NCBI RefSeq assembly: GCF_014640195.1
Contig: NZ_BMGM01000005.1
Location: 205,870 to 269,869 of the forward strand
Origin: Psychroflexus planctonicus
GTDB lineage: Bacteria > Bacteroidota > Bacteroidia > Flavobacteriales > Flavobacteriaceae
Reading direction: 5' to 3'
DNA length: 64,000 nucleotides
Shown here: piece after piece, positions 16,261 to 25,956 of the stretch
How the letters are laid out: each line of letters begins with the position of its first letter
Position numbering within the stretch: the first letter of the stretch is position 1
Position numbers and translations under genes: made by a program
Notes under the pieces: model-generated
Database searches by the model: none
What the model was told of the DNA's origin: nothing
What the model saw: only the letters and a program-made list of their open reading frames with translations

Positions 16261-17298
16261 ATGAGTAAAGCTTATTCACTTCATATAAAAGATATTCAGA
16301 GAGCAACTGAAAAAGCAGTGAAAATTATATTTGATGTGCCAGAAACCCTTCAACAGGAGTTTACTTTTCAGCCTGGACAATACCTCAATTTAGAAACTAC
16401 TATTGATGGTGAAAAGGTTCGCCGTTCCTATTCCATTTGTTCTTCACCTTCAGAAGAATTGGCCGTTGCAGTAAAAGAATTAGAAGGCGGCGTATTTTCT
16501 ACCTATGTCAACCGAACTTTAAAAGTAGGCGATGCTTTAGCTGTTTTTCCACCCGAAGGAAACTTTTTGTTACAACCTGCTGAAAACGCAGATACCTATT
16601 GCGCTTTTGCTGCAGGTAGCGGAATTACCCCGATGCTTTCCATGATCAAGCAGGTTTTAAAAGAAGGGAAAAACAAATTTGTGTTGGTTTACGGAAATCG
16701 TTCGCCAGAAGAAACCATGTTTTTGGAAGAACTGCTGAACCTACAAAAACAACATCCCGAACATTTGTTTGTAGATTATATATATAGTAGAAAACAAGCC
16801 GAAGGGGCGACTTTTGGCAGAATTGAGCGTGCAACTATTAATTATGTGCTGAAAAATAAATATGCTGGTGTCGGATTTGCACAATTTTTATTATGCGGAC
16901 CAGAAGAAATGATTAACCACGCACAAGAAGTTTTGCTGGAAAATGAAGTAAATGAAGACCAAATTGCGTTTGAATTATTTCATACCACCGAAGAAGGAGA
17001 AGATGTGGCTAAAGAAGGTTTTTCTGAAATAGAAATCCGTGTAGATGATGAAAGCTACACATTTAGCATGAATCAACAGGATGTAATTTTAGATGCTGCA
17101 TTAGAAAAAGACATCGATGCTCCCTATTCTTGCCAAGGTGGAATTTGCAGCAGTTGTGTAGCTAAGGTAGTTGAAGGTCAAGCCAAAATGCGAAAAAACC
17201 AAATTTTAACCGATGAAGAAATTGAAGAAGGCTTAATTTTAACTTGTCAAGCGCATCCTATTTCCAATCGAATCATCATTGATTATGATGATGTTTAG
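16261..17298 (+). CDS. FAD / 2Fe-2S oxidoreductase, PaaE-like ferredoxin-NADP reductase
   Basis: An electron-transfer protein with three domains, 345 residues from ATG 16261. The FAD domain carries RRSYS at 54-58. The NAD(P) domain carries GSGITP at 119-124 and CGPEEM at 212-217. A C-terminal plant-type ferredoxin domain has cluster ligands C291, C296, C299 and C329. The order matches PaaE, the reductase of phenylacetyl-CoA epoxidase, and related monooxygenase reductases. No paa genes are nearby, so the physiological partner is unknown; the alkane hydroxylase at 48.7 kb is a conceivable but unproven one. Open sequence continues upstream to 16183, but a -7 element lies there. Confidence 0.88.
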   Translation: MSKAYSLHIKDIQRATEKAVKIIFDVPETLQQEFTFQPGQYLNLETTIDGEKVRRSYSICSSPSEELAVAVKELEGGVFSTYVNRTLKVGDALAVFPPEGNFLLQPAENADTYCAFAAGSGITPMLSMIKQVLKEGKNKFVLVYGNRSPEETMFLEELLNLQKQHPEHLFVDYIYSRKQAEGATFGRIERATINYVLKNKYAGVGFAQFLLCGPEEMINHAQEVLLENEVNEDQIAFELFHTTEEGEDVAKEGFSEIEIRVDDESYTFSMNQQDVILDAALEKDIDAPYSCQGGICSSCVAKVVEGQAKMRKNQILTDEEIEEGLILTCQAHPISNRIIIDYDDV

Positions 17299-17325
17299 AA
17301 ATTAGTAGTCATTAACACAAAAAAC

Positions 17326-17356
17326 TTTGCTGAATAAAACTAATGTTGTTACTTTG
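17326..17356 (+). promoter_or_regulatory. Promoter of mazEF
   Basis: TTTG at 17326-17329, a 19-bp spacer and TTACTTTG at 17349-17356 (one mismatch to TAnnTTTG), 19 bases before the mazE ATG. Confidence 0.55.
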
Positions 17357-17375
17357 TAATTACAATTAAATTGCT

Positions 17376-17621
17376 ATGGAAACTGCCATTATAAAAATTG
17401 GAAATTCTAAAGGATTACGTTTAAGTAAAACTGTTTTGGAGAAGTACAACATTAAAGACAAAGTAGAAATGATTTTAGAAAAAGGTCAAATTATTCTAAA
17501 ACCAATTGATACTCCTAGAAAAAATTGGGAAAAAGCATTTAAGGAAATGAATGCGAATGATGATGATAAATTATTATTTGACGACGTTTTTGATGATGAA
17601 AATTTTGACGAATGGAACTAA
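17376..17621 (+). CDS. mazE: MazE-like antitoxin (AbrB/SpoVT fold)
   Basis: An 81-residue antitoxin. Residues 1-48 form the swapped-hairpin AbrB DNA-binding fold (IIKIGNSKGLRL, then KVEMILEKGQIILKP). The acidic C-terminal tail, rich in Asp, Asn and Glu, would wrap around the toxin. It normally represses its own promoter together with MazF. The gene overlaps mazF by 10 bases. Confidence 0.9.
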   Translation: METAIIKIGNSKGLRLSKTVLEKYNIKDKVEMILEKGQIILKPIDTPRKNWEKAFKEMNANDDDKLLFDDVFDDENFDEWN

Positions 17622-17935
17622 AACAATATTCAATTGTACTCGTAAATTTAGACCCAACAATTGGAAGCGAAATCAAAAAAACTCGCCCTTGTGTAGTTGT
17701 ATCGCCTAATGAAATTAATAAGTATCTAAGGACTATTGTTGTGGCTCCAATGACAACAAACCTAAAAAAGTATCCAACAAGAATTGAAGTTAGCCATAAC
17801 GGAAAAAATGGAATGATTGCGATTGACCAAATTAGAACAATTGACAAAACTCGAATTCTTAGGAGATTTGACCGATTAACGAAATCTGAAATTGCGAATT
17901 GCAAGAGCATTATAAAAGAAACATTTGTTGACTAA
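17612..17935 (+). CDS. mazF: MazF/PemK endoribonuclease toxin
   Basis: A 107-residue toxin of the type II MazF family, which cuts single-stranded RNA at short sequence motifs. The family core is visible: a hydrophobic strand VLVNLDPTIGSEIKKTRP at 9-26 with the conserved Arg and Pro, then VVSP and VVAPMTT. It overlaps mazE and is expressed with it. The cleavage sequence cannot be predicted by eye. Confidence 0.92.
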   Translation: MELKQYSIVLVNLDPTIGSEIKKTRPCVVVSPNEINKYLRTIVVAPMTTNLKKYPTRIEVSHNGKNGMIAIDQIRTIDKTRILRRFDRLTKSEIANCKSIIKETFVD

Positions 17936-18072
17936 ATTCTGATTGACAATAAATCAAGCTTCTCAAAAAAGTACTAATGCTAATTATGCAAAACATAAGT
18001 AGGTAGAGCATTTTCTTAGGGTCACTAAGTATTTTGTACATTAGCATATTATACTTGCAAATTCTTAAACCT

Positions 18073-18513
18073 ATGAAAAAGATAATTTTGTTATTTGCTT
18101 TTTTGGGAATGCTTCTTATTTCTTGCTCGAATGATGATCAGCCTAATCCTCCAACTGCAAACGAATGCGATGATGTAGCTGAAATTCTTGAAGAAGCAGA
18201 TTTTAGTTCCATTGAAACATCCAACTACACCATCATAGATGCTCAAATAAACGATGATTGTTTGGAAATACGTTTTGGCGCTAGCGGATGCGACCCTGAA
18301 CCTTGGGAAGTGTATTTGTATAGCACAGATGCATTTTATGCTGTTTTCCCTTTACAGAGAGCAGTAAAAATGGAATTGATCAATAATCAAGACTGTGCAG
18401 CCTCTTTTGAAGTTGACATTTCATTCGATTTAACAGCTTTTCAAATTGAAGGGCAAAACGAAATCCCATTACAAATTGAAGGCTGGGATGAACAAGTGGT
18501 ATACGAATATTAA
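18073..18513 (+). CDS. Small secreted lipoprotein, function unknown
   Basis: From ATG 18073 the protein is 146 residues. It begins with a lipoprotein signal peptide (MKKIILLFAFLGMLLISC) with the lipidated cysteine at 18. The mature part is acidic and carries four further cysteines that could form disulfides. No family was recognised. A TATACTTG at 18050-18057, one mismatch from the -7 consensus, lies just before the start, which supports 18073 over the upstream ATG at 18034. Confidence 0.7.
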   Translation: MKKIILLFAFLGMLLISCSNDDQPNPPTANECDDVAEILEEADFSSIETSNYTIIDAQINDDCLEIRFGASGCDPEPWEVYLYSTDAFYAVFPLQRAVKMELINNQDCAASFEVDISFDLTAFQIEGQNEIPLQIEGWDEQVVYEY

Positions 18514-18548
18514 ATCAATTAGAACAAGCTTTTTAATCGCACATAAAA

Positions 18549-19184
18549 TTGAACAAATTGGAAGATTTAAACAGAGAAAAACACTGGAACCATATCTACG
18601 AAACCAAAGAATTGAAAGAAGTGAGTTGGTATCAACCAAAACCTGAAACTTCTTTAGCGTTTATTGAAGCTTTACAACTTCCAAAATCGGCTAGTATAAT
18701 CGATATGGGTGGTGGCGATAGTTTTTTGGTAGATCATTTGTTAGCCGCTGGTTTTGAAAACATCACGGTGCTCGATATTTCTGAAAAGGCCATTGAAAAA
18801 GCAAAACACCGATTAGGCGATGAAGCTCAAAAAGTGGAATGGGTAGTAGCTGATGTGGCTCGATTTCAAGCCGAAGAAAAATATGATGTTTGGCATGACC
18901 GAGCTGCTTTTCATTTTCTGACAGATGAAGTTGAAGTTTCAAACTACGTAAAATCTACAAAACAACATGTGAAGCCAAAAGGCCACTTAATTATAGGAAC
19001 TTTTTCTGAAAACGGCCCAAAAAAATGCAGCGGAATTGAAATCAAACAATATTCAAAAGAAGCTTTAACGGCTCAATTTCAAGAAGGTTTCGAAAAAGTT
19101 GAATGCATAAACCACAACCACGAAACGCCATCTGGCTCCATTCAGAATTTTACGTTTTGTAAGTTCAAAAAAGTTGAAGCTTAA
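18549..19184 (+). CDS. Class I SAM-dependent methyltransferase
   Basis: A 211-residue cytoplasmic methyltransferase. Motif I (IIDMGGGDSFLVD) at about residues 50-62 binds S-adenosylmethionine. The acidic end of strand 2 (VLDIS) and the VADVARF segment follow, and a WHDRAAFHFL motif resembles the thiopurine/tellurite-type methyltransferases. The start is TTG, 35 bases after the lipoprotein gene; the WYQPKPETSL segment is conserved and supports an N-terminus this far upstream. Substrate unknown. Confidence 0.85.
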   Translation: MNKLEDLNREKHWNHIYETKELKEVSWYQPKPETSLAFIEALQLPKSASIIDMGGGDSFLVDHLLAAGFENITVLDISEKAIEKAKHRLGDEAQKVEWVVADVARFQAEEKYDVWHDRAAFHFLTDEVEVSNYVKSTKQHVKPKGHLIIGTFSENGPKKCSGIEIKQYSKEALTAQFQEGFEKVECINHNHETPSGSIQNFTFCKFKKVEA

Positions 19185-19188
19185 AGAT

Positions 19189-20064
19189 TTACTGCTTGCC
19201 TGCAAGTCGGTTAGTGCGTTCTATGGCTAGTTTTTCCTTGTATTTCATCCAAGCATCACCACGGAGTTTGCGCATTAAATTTTCTACATTTCGCATAACG
19301 GCTAAATTGTAAACCGCTTTGCCGATGTTCATAGCGCTTCTAGGTATGGCACGTAAACTCATCGAAAATCCTGGCGTTAAATAATGCATGTGATGCCAGT
19401 AACCTTCTGGCATATAAAGCGTATCGCCATGATTTAATTCAGTTACCATACCTTGTGCATGTTGCAAGGCAGGAAAACGTTCAAAATCAGGATTATCAAA
19501 ATCAATCTCGTTTAGCGTAACTAAAGAATTAGGTACTTTATATAGGTATTTGGTTTCAGAAGGTGGAAACAAAATACAGCGTTTTTTACCTTCAAAATGA
19601 ACATGTAAAATATTGGCAAAATCGATATCGTAATGCATGAACACTTTGGAATCTTTTGCACCAAAAAACAAGAAGGGTAAGTCTTTTAAAAACTTAATTC
19701 CTAGTTTGGGTGCTTCAAAGTGATTCTGCAATTCAGGAACTTCTTTAATTAAATTGAAAAGAAATATTCGATAAGATGTTTTCTCTGATTTTAGCAAATC
19801 AATATATTCTTCGAGTTTCATTTTAGCATGTGGCTCGTTGAATTTATTTTTATGACTAATAGGGCGATTATCGTATAAAGGAACCTCTACATTACCAGCA
19901 ATTTCTTTGAAATAATCAAATCTCCAAAGATCGAAAGCTTTCCAGTTATTGGTCAAGCCTTCAATAACCACAGGTTTCTGTGGTTTTACGAAACGCTCAA
20001 CAAAATCAACACTAGAAATTGATTTTACACGTGGAATTTCAGTTAAATTCAATGTTTTGCTCAT
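19189..20064 (-). CDS. Cupin-like (JmjC/FIH type) protein
   Basis: A 291-residue protein of the cupin_8 group, which includes Fe(II)/2-oxoglutarate hydroxylases. The N-terminus has KPVVIEGL. The metal-binding HxD lies in the MHYDIDFAN segment near 143-151, followed by GKKRCILFPP, and the second His is in YMPEGYWHHMH near 225. These suggest an active oxygenase acting on protein or a small molecule. It converges on the methyltransferase with a 4-bp gap. Target unknown. Confidence 0.82.
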   Translation of the reverse strand: MSKTLNLTEIPRVKSISSVDFVERFVKPQKPVVIEGLTNNWKAFDLWRFDYFKEIAGNVEVPLYDNRPISHKNKFNEPHAKMKLEEYIDLLKSEKTSYRIFLFNLIKEVPELQNHFEAPKLGIKFLKDLPFLFFGAKDSKVFMHYDIDFANILHVHFEGKKRCILFPPSETKYLYKVPNSLVTLNEIDFDNPDFERFPALQHAQGMVTELNHGDTLYMPEGYWHHMHYLTPGFSMSLRAIPRSAMNIGKAVYNLAVMRNVENLMRKLRGDAWMKYKEKLAIERTNRLAGKQ

Positions 20065-20178
20065 TTAATTCATGTTTAATCACTTAAGTTTCACTTAAAC
20101 AACTCCACAAAAATACAAAAAGAAAATTTGATTTAACTACAATGTTCCTAAAGCAGTTTTTTTGCTTTCAAAAACAAC

Positions 20179-21276
20179 TTAAACCTTGGTCTTTGCTGCT
20201 TTTGCTTTTTCCTTTGCTTCCAAATTTCTATCGATTGTATGCCCTGGTCTAGTCCATTTTGGTTTTTCGCCCAAGGGTTTGTATTCAGATTGATCAGCAT
20301 CTACTGTTTTGGGTTGAGACTTTTTAGTAAAAGGCTTCATCGGTTCTAGGCCTAAAAGCTTAAACAACTCCATGTCTTCGTTTACATCAGGGTTAGGTGT
20401 AGTTAACAATTTATCTCCAGCAAAAATAGAATTTGCTCCGGCGAAAAAGCACAATGCTTGTCCTTCTCTACTCATATCTGTACGCCCAGCAGAAAGACGA
20501 ACTTGAGTTTGGGGCATTACAATTCTTGTAGTAGCAACCATACGAACCATTTCCCAAATGGAAACACGCTCTTGTTCGGCTAATGGAGTTCCTTCAACAG
20601 GAACTAACGCATTAATTGGAACAGATTCAGGTTGCGGGTTTAAACTAGACAAAGCTACCAACATGCCTGCTCGGTCTTCAAGATTTTCACCCATACCAAT
20701 TATTCCACCGCTACATACGGTAACATTGGTTTTTCTAACATTGCTTAAGGTTTCCAAACGGTCTTCGTAACCGCGTGTAGAAATTACTTCTTTGTAATAT
20801 TCTTCAGATGAATCTAAATTATGGTTGTAGGCATACAAACCTGCTTCCGCTAAGCGTTTAGCTTGGTTTTCGGTAATCATCCCTAGCGTACAACATACTT
20901 CCATATCTAGTTTATTGATGGTACGCACCATTTCTAGAACTTGCTCAAATTCTTCACCATCTTTCACATTTCGCCAAGCTGCACCCATACAAACTCTAGA
21001 GCTTCCTGATGATTTTGCACGTAAAGCCTGTGCTTTTACTTGGCTAACACTCATTAAATCGTTTCCTTCTATATCGGTATGGTAACGCGCTGCTTGTGGG
21101 CAATAGCCACAGTCTTCTGGGCAACCACCCGTTTTTATAGAAAGTAAAGTAGAAACTTGTACTTGATTTGGATTGTGTTCTACTCGATGAACGCTTGCTG
21201 CTTGGTACAGCAAATCCATTAAAGGTTGATTGTAAATCTCTAAAATCTCTTCTTTTGTCCAGTCGTGTCTTTGCAT
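20179..21276 (-). CDS. bioB: Biotin synthase
   Basis: A radical-SAM enzyme that inserts sulfur into dethiobiotin in the last step of biotin synthesis. From ATG 21276 the protein has 365 residues. The 4Fe-4S cluster motif is CPEDCGYC (C52, C56, C59), and the SAGRTDMSREGQALCFFAGANSIF region near 260-285 is typical. The longer frame from TTG 21300 would run into the promoter, so the ATG is preferred. The C-terminal 40 residues form a Lys-rich tail beyond the usual end. It lies downstream of a ketoacyl synthase gene on the same strand. Confidence 0.97.
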   Translation of the reverse strand: MQRHDWTKEEILEIYNQPLMDLLYQAASVHRVEHNPNQVQVSTLLSIKTGGCPEDCGYCPQAARYHTDIEGNDLMSVSQVKAQALRAKSSGSSRVCMGAAWRNVKDGEEFEQVLEMVRTINKLDMEVCCTLGMITENQAKRLAEAGLYAYNHNLDSSEEYYKEVISTRGYEDRLETLSNVRKTNVTVCSGGIIGMGENLEDRAGMLVALSSLNPQPESVPINALVPVEGTPLAEQERVSIWEMVRMVATTRIVMPQTQVRLSAGRTDMSREGQALCFFAGANSIFAGDKLLTTPNPDVNEDMELFKLLGLEPMKPFTKKSQPKTVDADQSEYKPLGEKPKWTRPGHTIDRNLEAKEKAKAAKTKV

Positions 21277-21297
21277 GTGATTCAATATTGTATGTTT

Positions 21298-21305
21298 CAA
21301 AAGTA
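21298..21305 (-). promoter_or_regulatory. -7 element of bioB
   Basis: On the minus strand this reads TACTTTTG, a perfect -7 element, ending 21 bases before ATG 21276. It suggests that bioB can be transcribed separately from the synthase gene upstream. Confidence 0.5.
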
Positions 21306-21356
21306 ATAAAAGATGTAGTTTATTAAATTGAATTTGAAATTATTCTCTTGAAGAAT

Positions 21357-22535
21357 TTATAATTTACTAATTATCAAGCTGACAGCATTTCCGCCAAAAC
21401 CAACCGCATTAACCATAATATGATTGATTTCTTGTGGAATTTCAGCATTTTTATAAAACGGATTAGGTATACATTCCTGATGTTGAAGCATGAGCAAAGC
21501 TAACTCTAAACTCATGGCTCCGGATGCAGCATACGTGTGGCCTATTTTCCATTTGTTGGTGGTTAAAAATGGTGTTTTTTCAAATACGTTTTGAATGGCA
21601 TTTAATTCAGCTTCATCGCCTTTTATGGTTCCTGGGGCATGCATTATAATGGCATCAACTTGTTTTAAACGAGCATCGGTAAGAGCCATTTTCATTGAAT
21701 CTTGAAAGCATTTTGCATCCGAAGAAATAGCAATACTATGTTTAATTTGCTCGTTTGCAAATCCTAAACCAGAAATTCGAGCTACTGCATTTTCAGATTG
21801 AGTAGAAAGTGCGAAAACACTGGCCGCTTCGCCCAAAACCAAAGTGTTACTTTGTTTATTGAAGTTTAAACTATGGCAAGGAAATTTCTCATTAAGGTTT
21901 GAGTATAATTTCAAGGCTTCTAGTTGAGCTAGTGTAAACGGAGTTAAAGGTGCTTCGGTGCCACCAACTATAAAACTTGTAGCCATTCCAGATTGTAGCC
22001 ATGCAGCAGCATTCAAAATTCCATGCAAAGCCGTTGAGCAAGTAATGGAATGCGAAATTACAGCACCTGATGTTCCTAAATCTTGTGCAACCCAAGAAGA
22101 TAAATTACCAAGTGTGGTTGTGGGAGAAGTTCGGCTAGCTACACTTCCTGTTTCTAAAAATTCTTGATGATGCTGTTCAAATAATTGAGTCGCACCACGG
22201 GAAGAACCCAAATTTACTCCTGTATTGTTTAATGGAAAATCTGAAGATTTAGCGAGGTTTTTTTTTAATTTTCTTGATGCTAAAATGGCAAATAACACAC
22301 TTTCATCTAGGTATTGATATGTTTTTTTTTCGCTTTTAAGCAACTCTGCTTCAACTTTCACTTTAGCTGATACTGGACTCACCCAATATTCCTTTTCTAC
22401 ATGTTTTCTTCGTTTGAAATAAGCTCGTGGATTTTGGTAAGCTTCCCAGACTTCGCTTGCCGATATCCCTAAAGCAGAAACAGAAGCAAATCCGTTGATG
22501 TATAAGTCTTTTTTCAAAGCCAAAATTTTGGGCAA
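21357..22535 (-). CDS. Beta-ketoacyl synthase (thiolase fold)
   Basis: A 392-residue condensing enzyme of the FabF/FabB superfamily with an intact catalytic triad: nucleophile C166 (SITCSTALHG), H299 (HAPGT) and H333 (IGHTYAASGA). It is shorter and more diverged than housekeeping FabF. It lies 80 bp upstream of bioB on the same strand. In Bacteroidota such synthases accompany biotin genes, so a role in making the pimeloyl precursor is a reasonable inference. A lipid or polyketide role is an alternative. The start is TTG, with no ATG near the N-terminus. Confidence 0.82.
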   Translation of the reverse strand: MPKILALKKDLYINGFASVSALGISASEVWEAYQNPRAYFKRRKHVEKEYWVSPVSAKVKVEAELLKSEKKTYQYLDESVLFAILASRKLKKNLAKSSDFPLNNTGVNLGSSRGATQLFEQHHQEFLETGSVASRTSPTTTLGNLSSWVAQDLGTSGAVISHSITCSTALHGILNAAAWLQSGMATSFIVGGTEAPLTPFTLAQLEALKLYSNLNEKFPCHSLNFNKQSNTLVLGEAASVFALSTQSENAVARISGLGFANEQIKHSIAISSDAKCFQDSMKMALTDARLKQVDAIIMHAPGTIKGDEAELNAIQNVFEKTPFLTTNKWKIGHTYAASGAMSLELALLMLQHQECIPNPFYKNAEIPQEINHIMVNAVGFGGNAVSLIISKL

Positions 22536-22551
22536 ATATCGGTTACAAATA

Positions 22552-22581
22552 ACAAAATCCCTTGCAATAAAGGGATTTTGT
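22552..22581 (-). terminator. Terminator after the AddA-like gene
   Basis: A perfect 12-bp inverted repeat (22552-22563 with 22570-22581) around a 6-base loop. The outer arm provides T-rich sequence on either strand. It lies between the end of the helicase-nuclease gene and the start of the ketoacyl synthase gene, both on the minus strand. Confidence 0.7.
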
Positions 22582-22809
22582 AGTATTGGTCTAAAGATGA
22601 AGCCAAAATAGTTGGTAAGGATGAAGCCTAAACGAGATTATAGCAACAAGACAGCAAATATAACTGTTTATGAAAGTCTGCGGAATACCTTCTAATGGGT
22701 ATATTTAGAATGAAATATTAGATAATGAAATAAGATTGATTTCTGTAATAATGTATGAATAGACCTTTTCTAAAAATCACATATACAGTGGATTATAGAC
22801 AAGGCTTTA

Positions 22810-25800
22810 TTACACCTCCACCACTTCCAAATTATCATTTAAATACACCAAGAATGTTTTTTCTACCTGATAACCCAAAGCCTCAACGGCAATTTGATAG
22901 GTTTTGATTTGCTGCTGGTGGTTGGCGTTCGGACTTCCGGTTTTGTAGTCGATAATAACCGCTGTTTTTCCTTTTAAGCAAATTCGGTCAGGCCTAAAAA
23001 GTTGCTGCTGATAAGCGATTTCTTGTTCATTTAAAATTTGCCAATCGGTTTCAAAATAAGCCGTTAAGTCAGGATGCATGGTGATTTGTTGAAGCCAATC
23101 CTGATAGAGTTGAGCTTCGTCTTTGGCAATCCAACCGGCTAAAATGCCTTTGTTTAAAGCTAGTAATACATCGGCTTTGCCTTTGATGTTTGCCATGAGT
23201 TCGTGCAGAATATTTCCGCGTTCTATCGCTAATTGAAGCTCGTCATTAAACAAATTTGCTGCATTGGTGAGCAAGCTTAAATGGGTATTGGGTCTGTTGA
23301 ATTGCAATTGCAAATTATGCTTAGCTGTTTCTGTCGGAGCTGGAAATATAAAGTCATTTCCAAAATGGTATTGAAATTTGTCTTCTTCCCAATCTCCACG
23401 AACTTGCAAAAATTCATAAAACATAGCGGAATAGGAATTTTCCACAAATCCAATTCCATTTTTGTTTTCCTTGTATGCACTAAAAATATACATTTCCTTA
23501 GCAGCTCGCGTCAAAGCGACATAAAGTAAATTAATAGAATTAAAGGTCGTTTTGTTTTTTAGTTCGGTATAAATCTTTGCTTTTTCTTGATCGAGTTCCT
23601 TGTAAATGGTCGATTTTCCGCTTGCCAACACAAAAGGCATTTCTGGGTTTTCTGTGGGAATCCAAAATTTTTCAAGATTGGTATCGTCCATTTTTTCGGT
23701 GGCAAAAGGAAACAACACAATGGAAAACTGCAAACCTTTACTCTTATGAATGGTCATGATTTGCACTGCATTTTCACCTTCGGGTGCGCTTATGCTTTTA
23801 TTATCTTGAACCCGTTCCCAATACACCAGAAAGCTTTGCAAATCGCCAGCTTGTTTGTTGGAAAACGCAAAGACTTCATCTAAGAAAAACTGCAAATAGG
23901 CATCTGCTTTTTCCAAATCTAAAAAACAATGAATGGTATATTCCACTGCATCGTATATGGGCAAAGCTGCACATTTCAGTGGGGAAAACGCAAAACCCAA
24001 TTCGGCTATGCTGTTCCAAATGTTTTTTTGTTGAAAAGCTTCCGCTAAAAAGTTGTGTTTTTCAGTGGTACTAAATTGCCTTTCATTTAACAAATAATCC
24101 AATAATAGGTAAGCTTCTTCTTGGTTGTTTTCGTTTTCTAAACACTTCAACAAAGCGATTAAAAACTGGACTTCTTTGCTGTTGGAAATCAATAAAGTTT
24201 CAGATGAAATAATAGGAATTTGTACTTCATTTAAAGCTTTAGCCACGGCAATTCCCTGTTTTTTCTTCCTCACTAACACACAAAAATCTTTGTATTGTAC
24301 TTCATTTGAAGCCATTCGGGTTTGAATACAACGCACTACTTTCTGCGGAAAAACTTCCAAGGCTTCTTCGGCGTTTTGAATCGGAGAAAAATCGATGCTT
24401 ACTTTACCCAATTGTTCTTTTTTGGGTGATTTTTGAGCAGCTTGGCTATATAATGCTTGCACTTCTGGAACTTCAATTGAAGCGGCAACAAATTCAAAAA
24501 AAGCATTGTTGAATTGTATGATTTCTTGTTCACTACGGTAATTGTAATCCAAACTTTTTGCAGTAACTTCAATAGGAAACGGCGTTTGGCCATTGCTTAA
24601 ATTGATGAATTGTTGCGCATCGCCACCACGCCAAGCGTAAATGGATTGCTTGGCATCGCCGATTAAACTCAAGCTGCCATGGCCATATTCGGGATGTGCT
24701 ATTACCAAAGCTTCTTCCACCAAAGGAATCAAATTTTCCCATTGCATGCTAGACGTATCCTGAAATTCGTCGATAAAATAATGCTGAAAACGTTCGCCCA
24801 ATCGTTCATAAATAAATGGCGCGGGTTGCTGTTTTACTTGTTCGCTTATCTTTTTGTTGAAATCGGATATCAACACCAAATTGCGTTCGGTTTTAATGTC
24901 TGCCAACTCTTGTTGAACCACATTCAGCAACGAAAGTTGAGTGATATAACTTTTAATTTTTTGGGTGTAGTTGTGTTCAAAATAGGTTTGCTTGGACTGT
25001 TTGTAAAGTTGAACAATTTCATCTCGAAGCGCATCTATGCTTGCTTTTTGGTCTTCAGCTGTGCTTTTGTTGTAAAAGGCAGTGGTTTCAATTTCATCTT
25101 GCCATTTGGTATTGAACGAAAGGCTTGGGTTTTCATTATTTAATTTTTCAAAATACTTTGGAATGCTACCACGTGTAAAACTACTTGCTTCAATTTGATG
25201 ATTTTCAAGTAATTCAAAAAAACCTTTGCCGATATCATTAAGTTTTTTCAGCAAGTCTTTTTCTTTTTGTTTAAGCGCTTTTTTATGTTTTATAAAGGCA
25301 CTTAATCGAAGCGCTTGCAATGCCGCAATAGGTTCAGCATCTTGTTCTTTCAGTAATAATTTTGAAGCTTCAAACACATCTTTGCTGATGTTTCCACTTT
25401 TGTCTTCTTCGGTTTTTTCCAAAGCAAAATCTACTAAAACCTGAGTGAGTTGCTCGTCTTCTCCGGCTTTATCGATTACTCTGTCTACGGCTTCTTCTAA
25501 AATAACCTGAGTTTCCAATTCAATTTCAAAATTGTTGGTCAGCCCCAAATCTTTAGCAAACGTACGAATGATGCGCTGCGTAAAGGCATCGATAGTAGAA
25601 ATTTCAAAAGCGGCGTAATTGGCAAGCAAGTGTTTCAAAATCTGACCTGCTTTTTCCGAAATCGCTTCATCGGTTAATTGCGTTTTTGCTTTTACTTGTT
25701 CGTACAGCGCTTTTTTGTCATCGGGAATTTCGGTTTTGCTAAATGCAATCAGGTGTTCTAGCACACGCGATTTCATTTCGCCAACGGCTTTGTTGGTAAA

Positions 25801-25938
25801 CGTAATGGCCAACACCCGCTGAAAAGCAAAAGGATCTTTGGCCAGTAGTAAAATAGACAAATAATCTACGGTAAGCGTAAAGGTCTTACCCGAACCGGCG
25901 GATGCATTGTAAATTACGAAAGGAGAAGATTTTTCCAT
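22810..25938 (-). CDS. AddA/RecB-like UvrD-family helicase-nuclease
   Basis: A superfamily 1 DNA helicase with a C-terminal nuclease, the motor half of an AddAB-type double-strand break repair enzyme. From ATG 25938 the protein has about 1042 residues. Walker A (ASAGSGKT) is at 12-19, followed by ITFTNKAVGEMK, DEFQDTS, GDAKQSIYAWRGGD and the motif VI region LLYVALTRA. A PD-(D/E)XK nuclease core with IIDYKTGSPN lies near the C-terminus. The longer frame starts at a TTG. It follows an acidic protein gene by 18 bp. The AddB-like partner is encoded at 43.1 kb. Confidence 0.9.
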   Translation of the reverse strand: MEKSSPFVIYNASAGSGKTFTLTVDYLSILLLAKDPFAFQRVLAITFTNKAVGEMKSRVLEHLIAFSKTEIPDDKKALYEQVKAKTQLTDEAISEKAGQILKHLLANYAAFEISTIDAFTQRIIRTFAKDLGLTNNFEIELETQVILEEAVDRVIDKAGEDEQLTQVLVDFALEKTEEDKSGNISKDVFEASKLLLKEQDAEPIAALQALRLSAFIKHKKALKQKEKDLLKKLNDIGKGFFELLENHQIEASSFTRGSIPKYFEKLNNENPSLSFNTKWQDEIETTAFYNKSTAEDQKASIDALRDEIVQLYKQSKQTYFEHNYTQKIKSYITQLSLLNVVQQELADIKTERNLVLISDFNKKISEQVKQQPAPFIYERLGERFQHYFIDEFQDTSSMQWENLIPLVEEALVIAHPEYGHGSLSLIGDAKQSIYAWRGGDAQQFINLSNGQTPFPIEVTAKSLDYNYRSEQEIIQFNNAFFEFVAASIEVPEVQALYSQAAQKSPKKEQLGKVSIDFSPIQNAEEALEVFPQKVVRCIQTRMASNEVQYKDFCVLVRKKKQGIAVAKALNEVQIPIISSETLLISNSKEVQFLIALLKCLENENNQEEAYLLLDYLLNERQFSTTEKHNFLAEAFQQKNIWNSIAELGFAFSPLKCAALPIYDAVEYTIHCFLDLEKADAYLQFFLDEVFAFSNKQAGDLQSFLVYWERVQDNKSISAPEGENAVQIMTIHKSKGLQFSIVLFPFATEKMDDTNLEKFWIPTENPEMPFVLASGKSTIYKELDQEKAKIYTELKNKTTFNSINLLYVALTRAAKEMYIFSAYKENKNGIGFVENSYSAMFYEFLQVRGDWEEDKFQYHFGNDFIFPAPTETAKHNLQLQFNRPNTHLSLLTNAANLFNDELQLAIERGNILHELMANIKGKADVLLALNKGILAGWIAKDEAQLYQDWLQQITMHPDLTAYFETDWQILNEQEIAYQQQLFRPDRICLKGKTAVIIDYKTGSPNANHQQQIKTYQIAVEALGYQVEKTFLVYLNDNLEVVEV

Positions 25939-25956
25939 GCCATGAAAATACAAATC

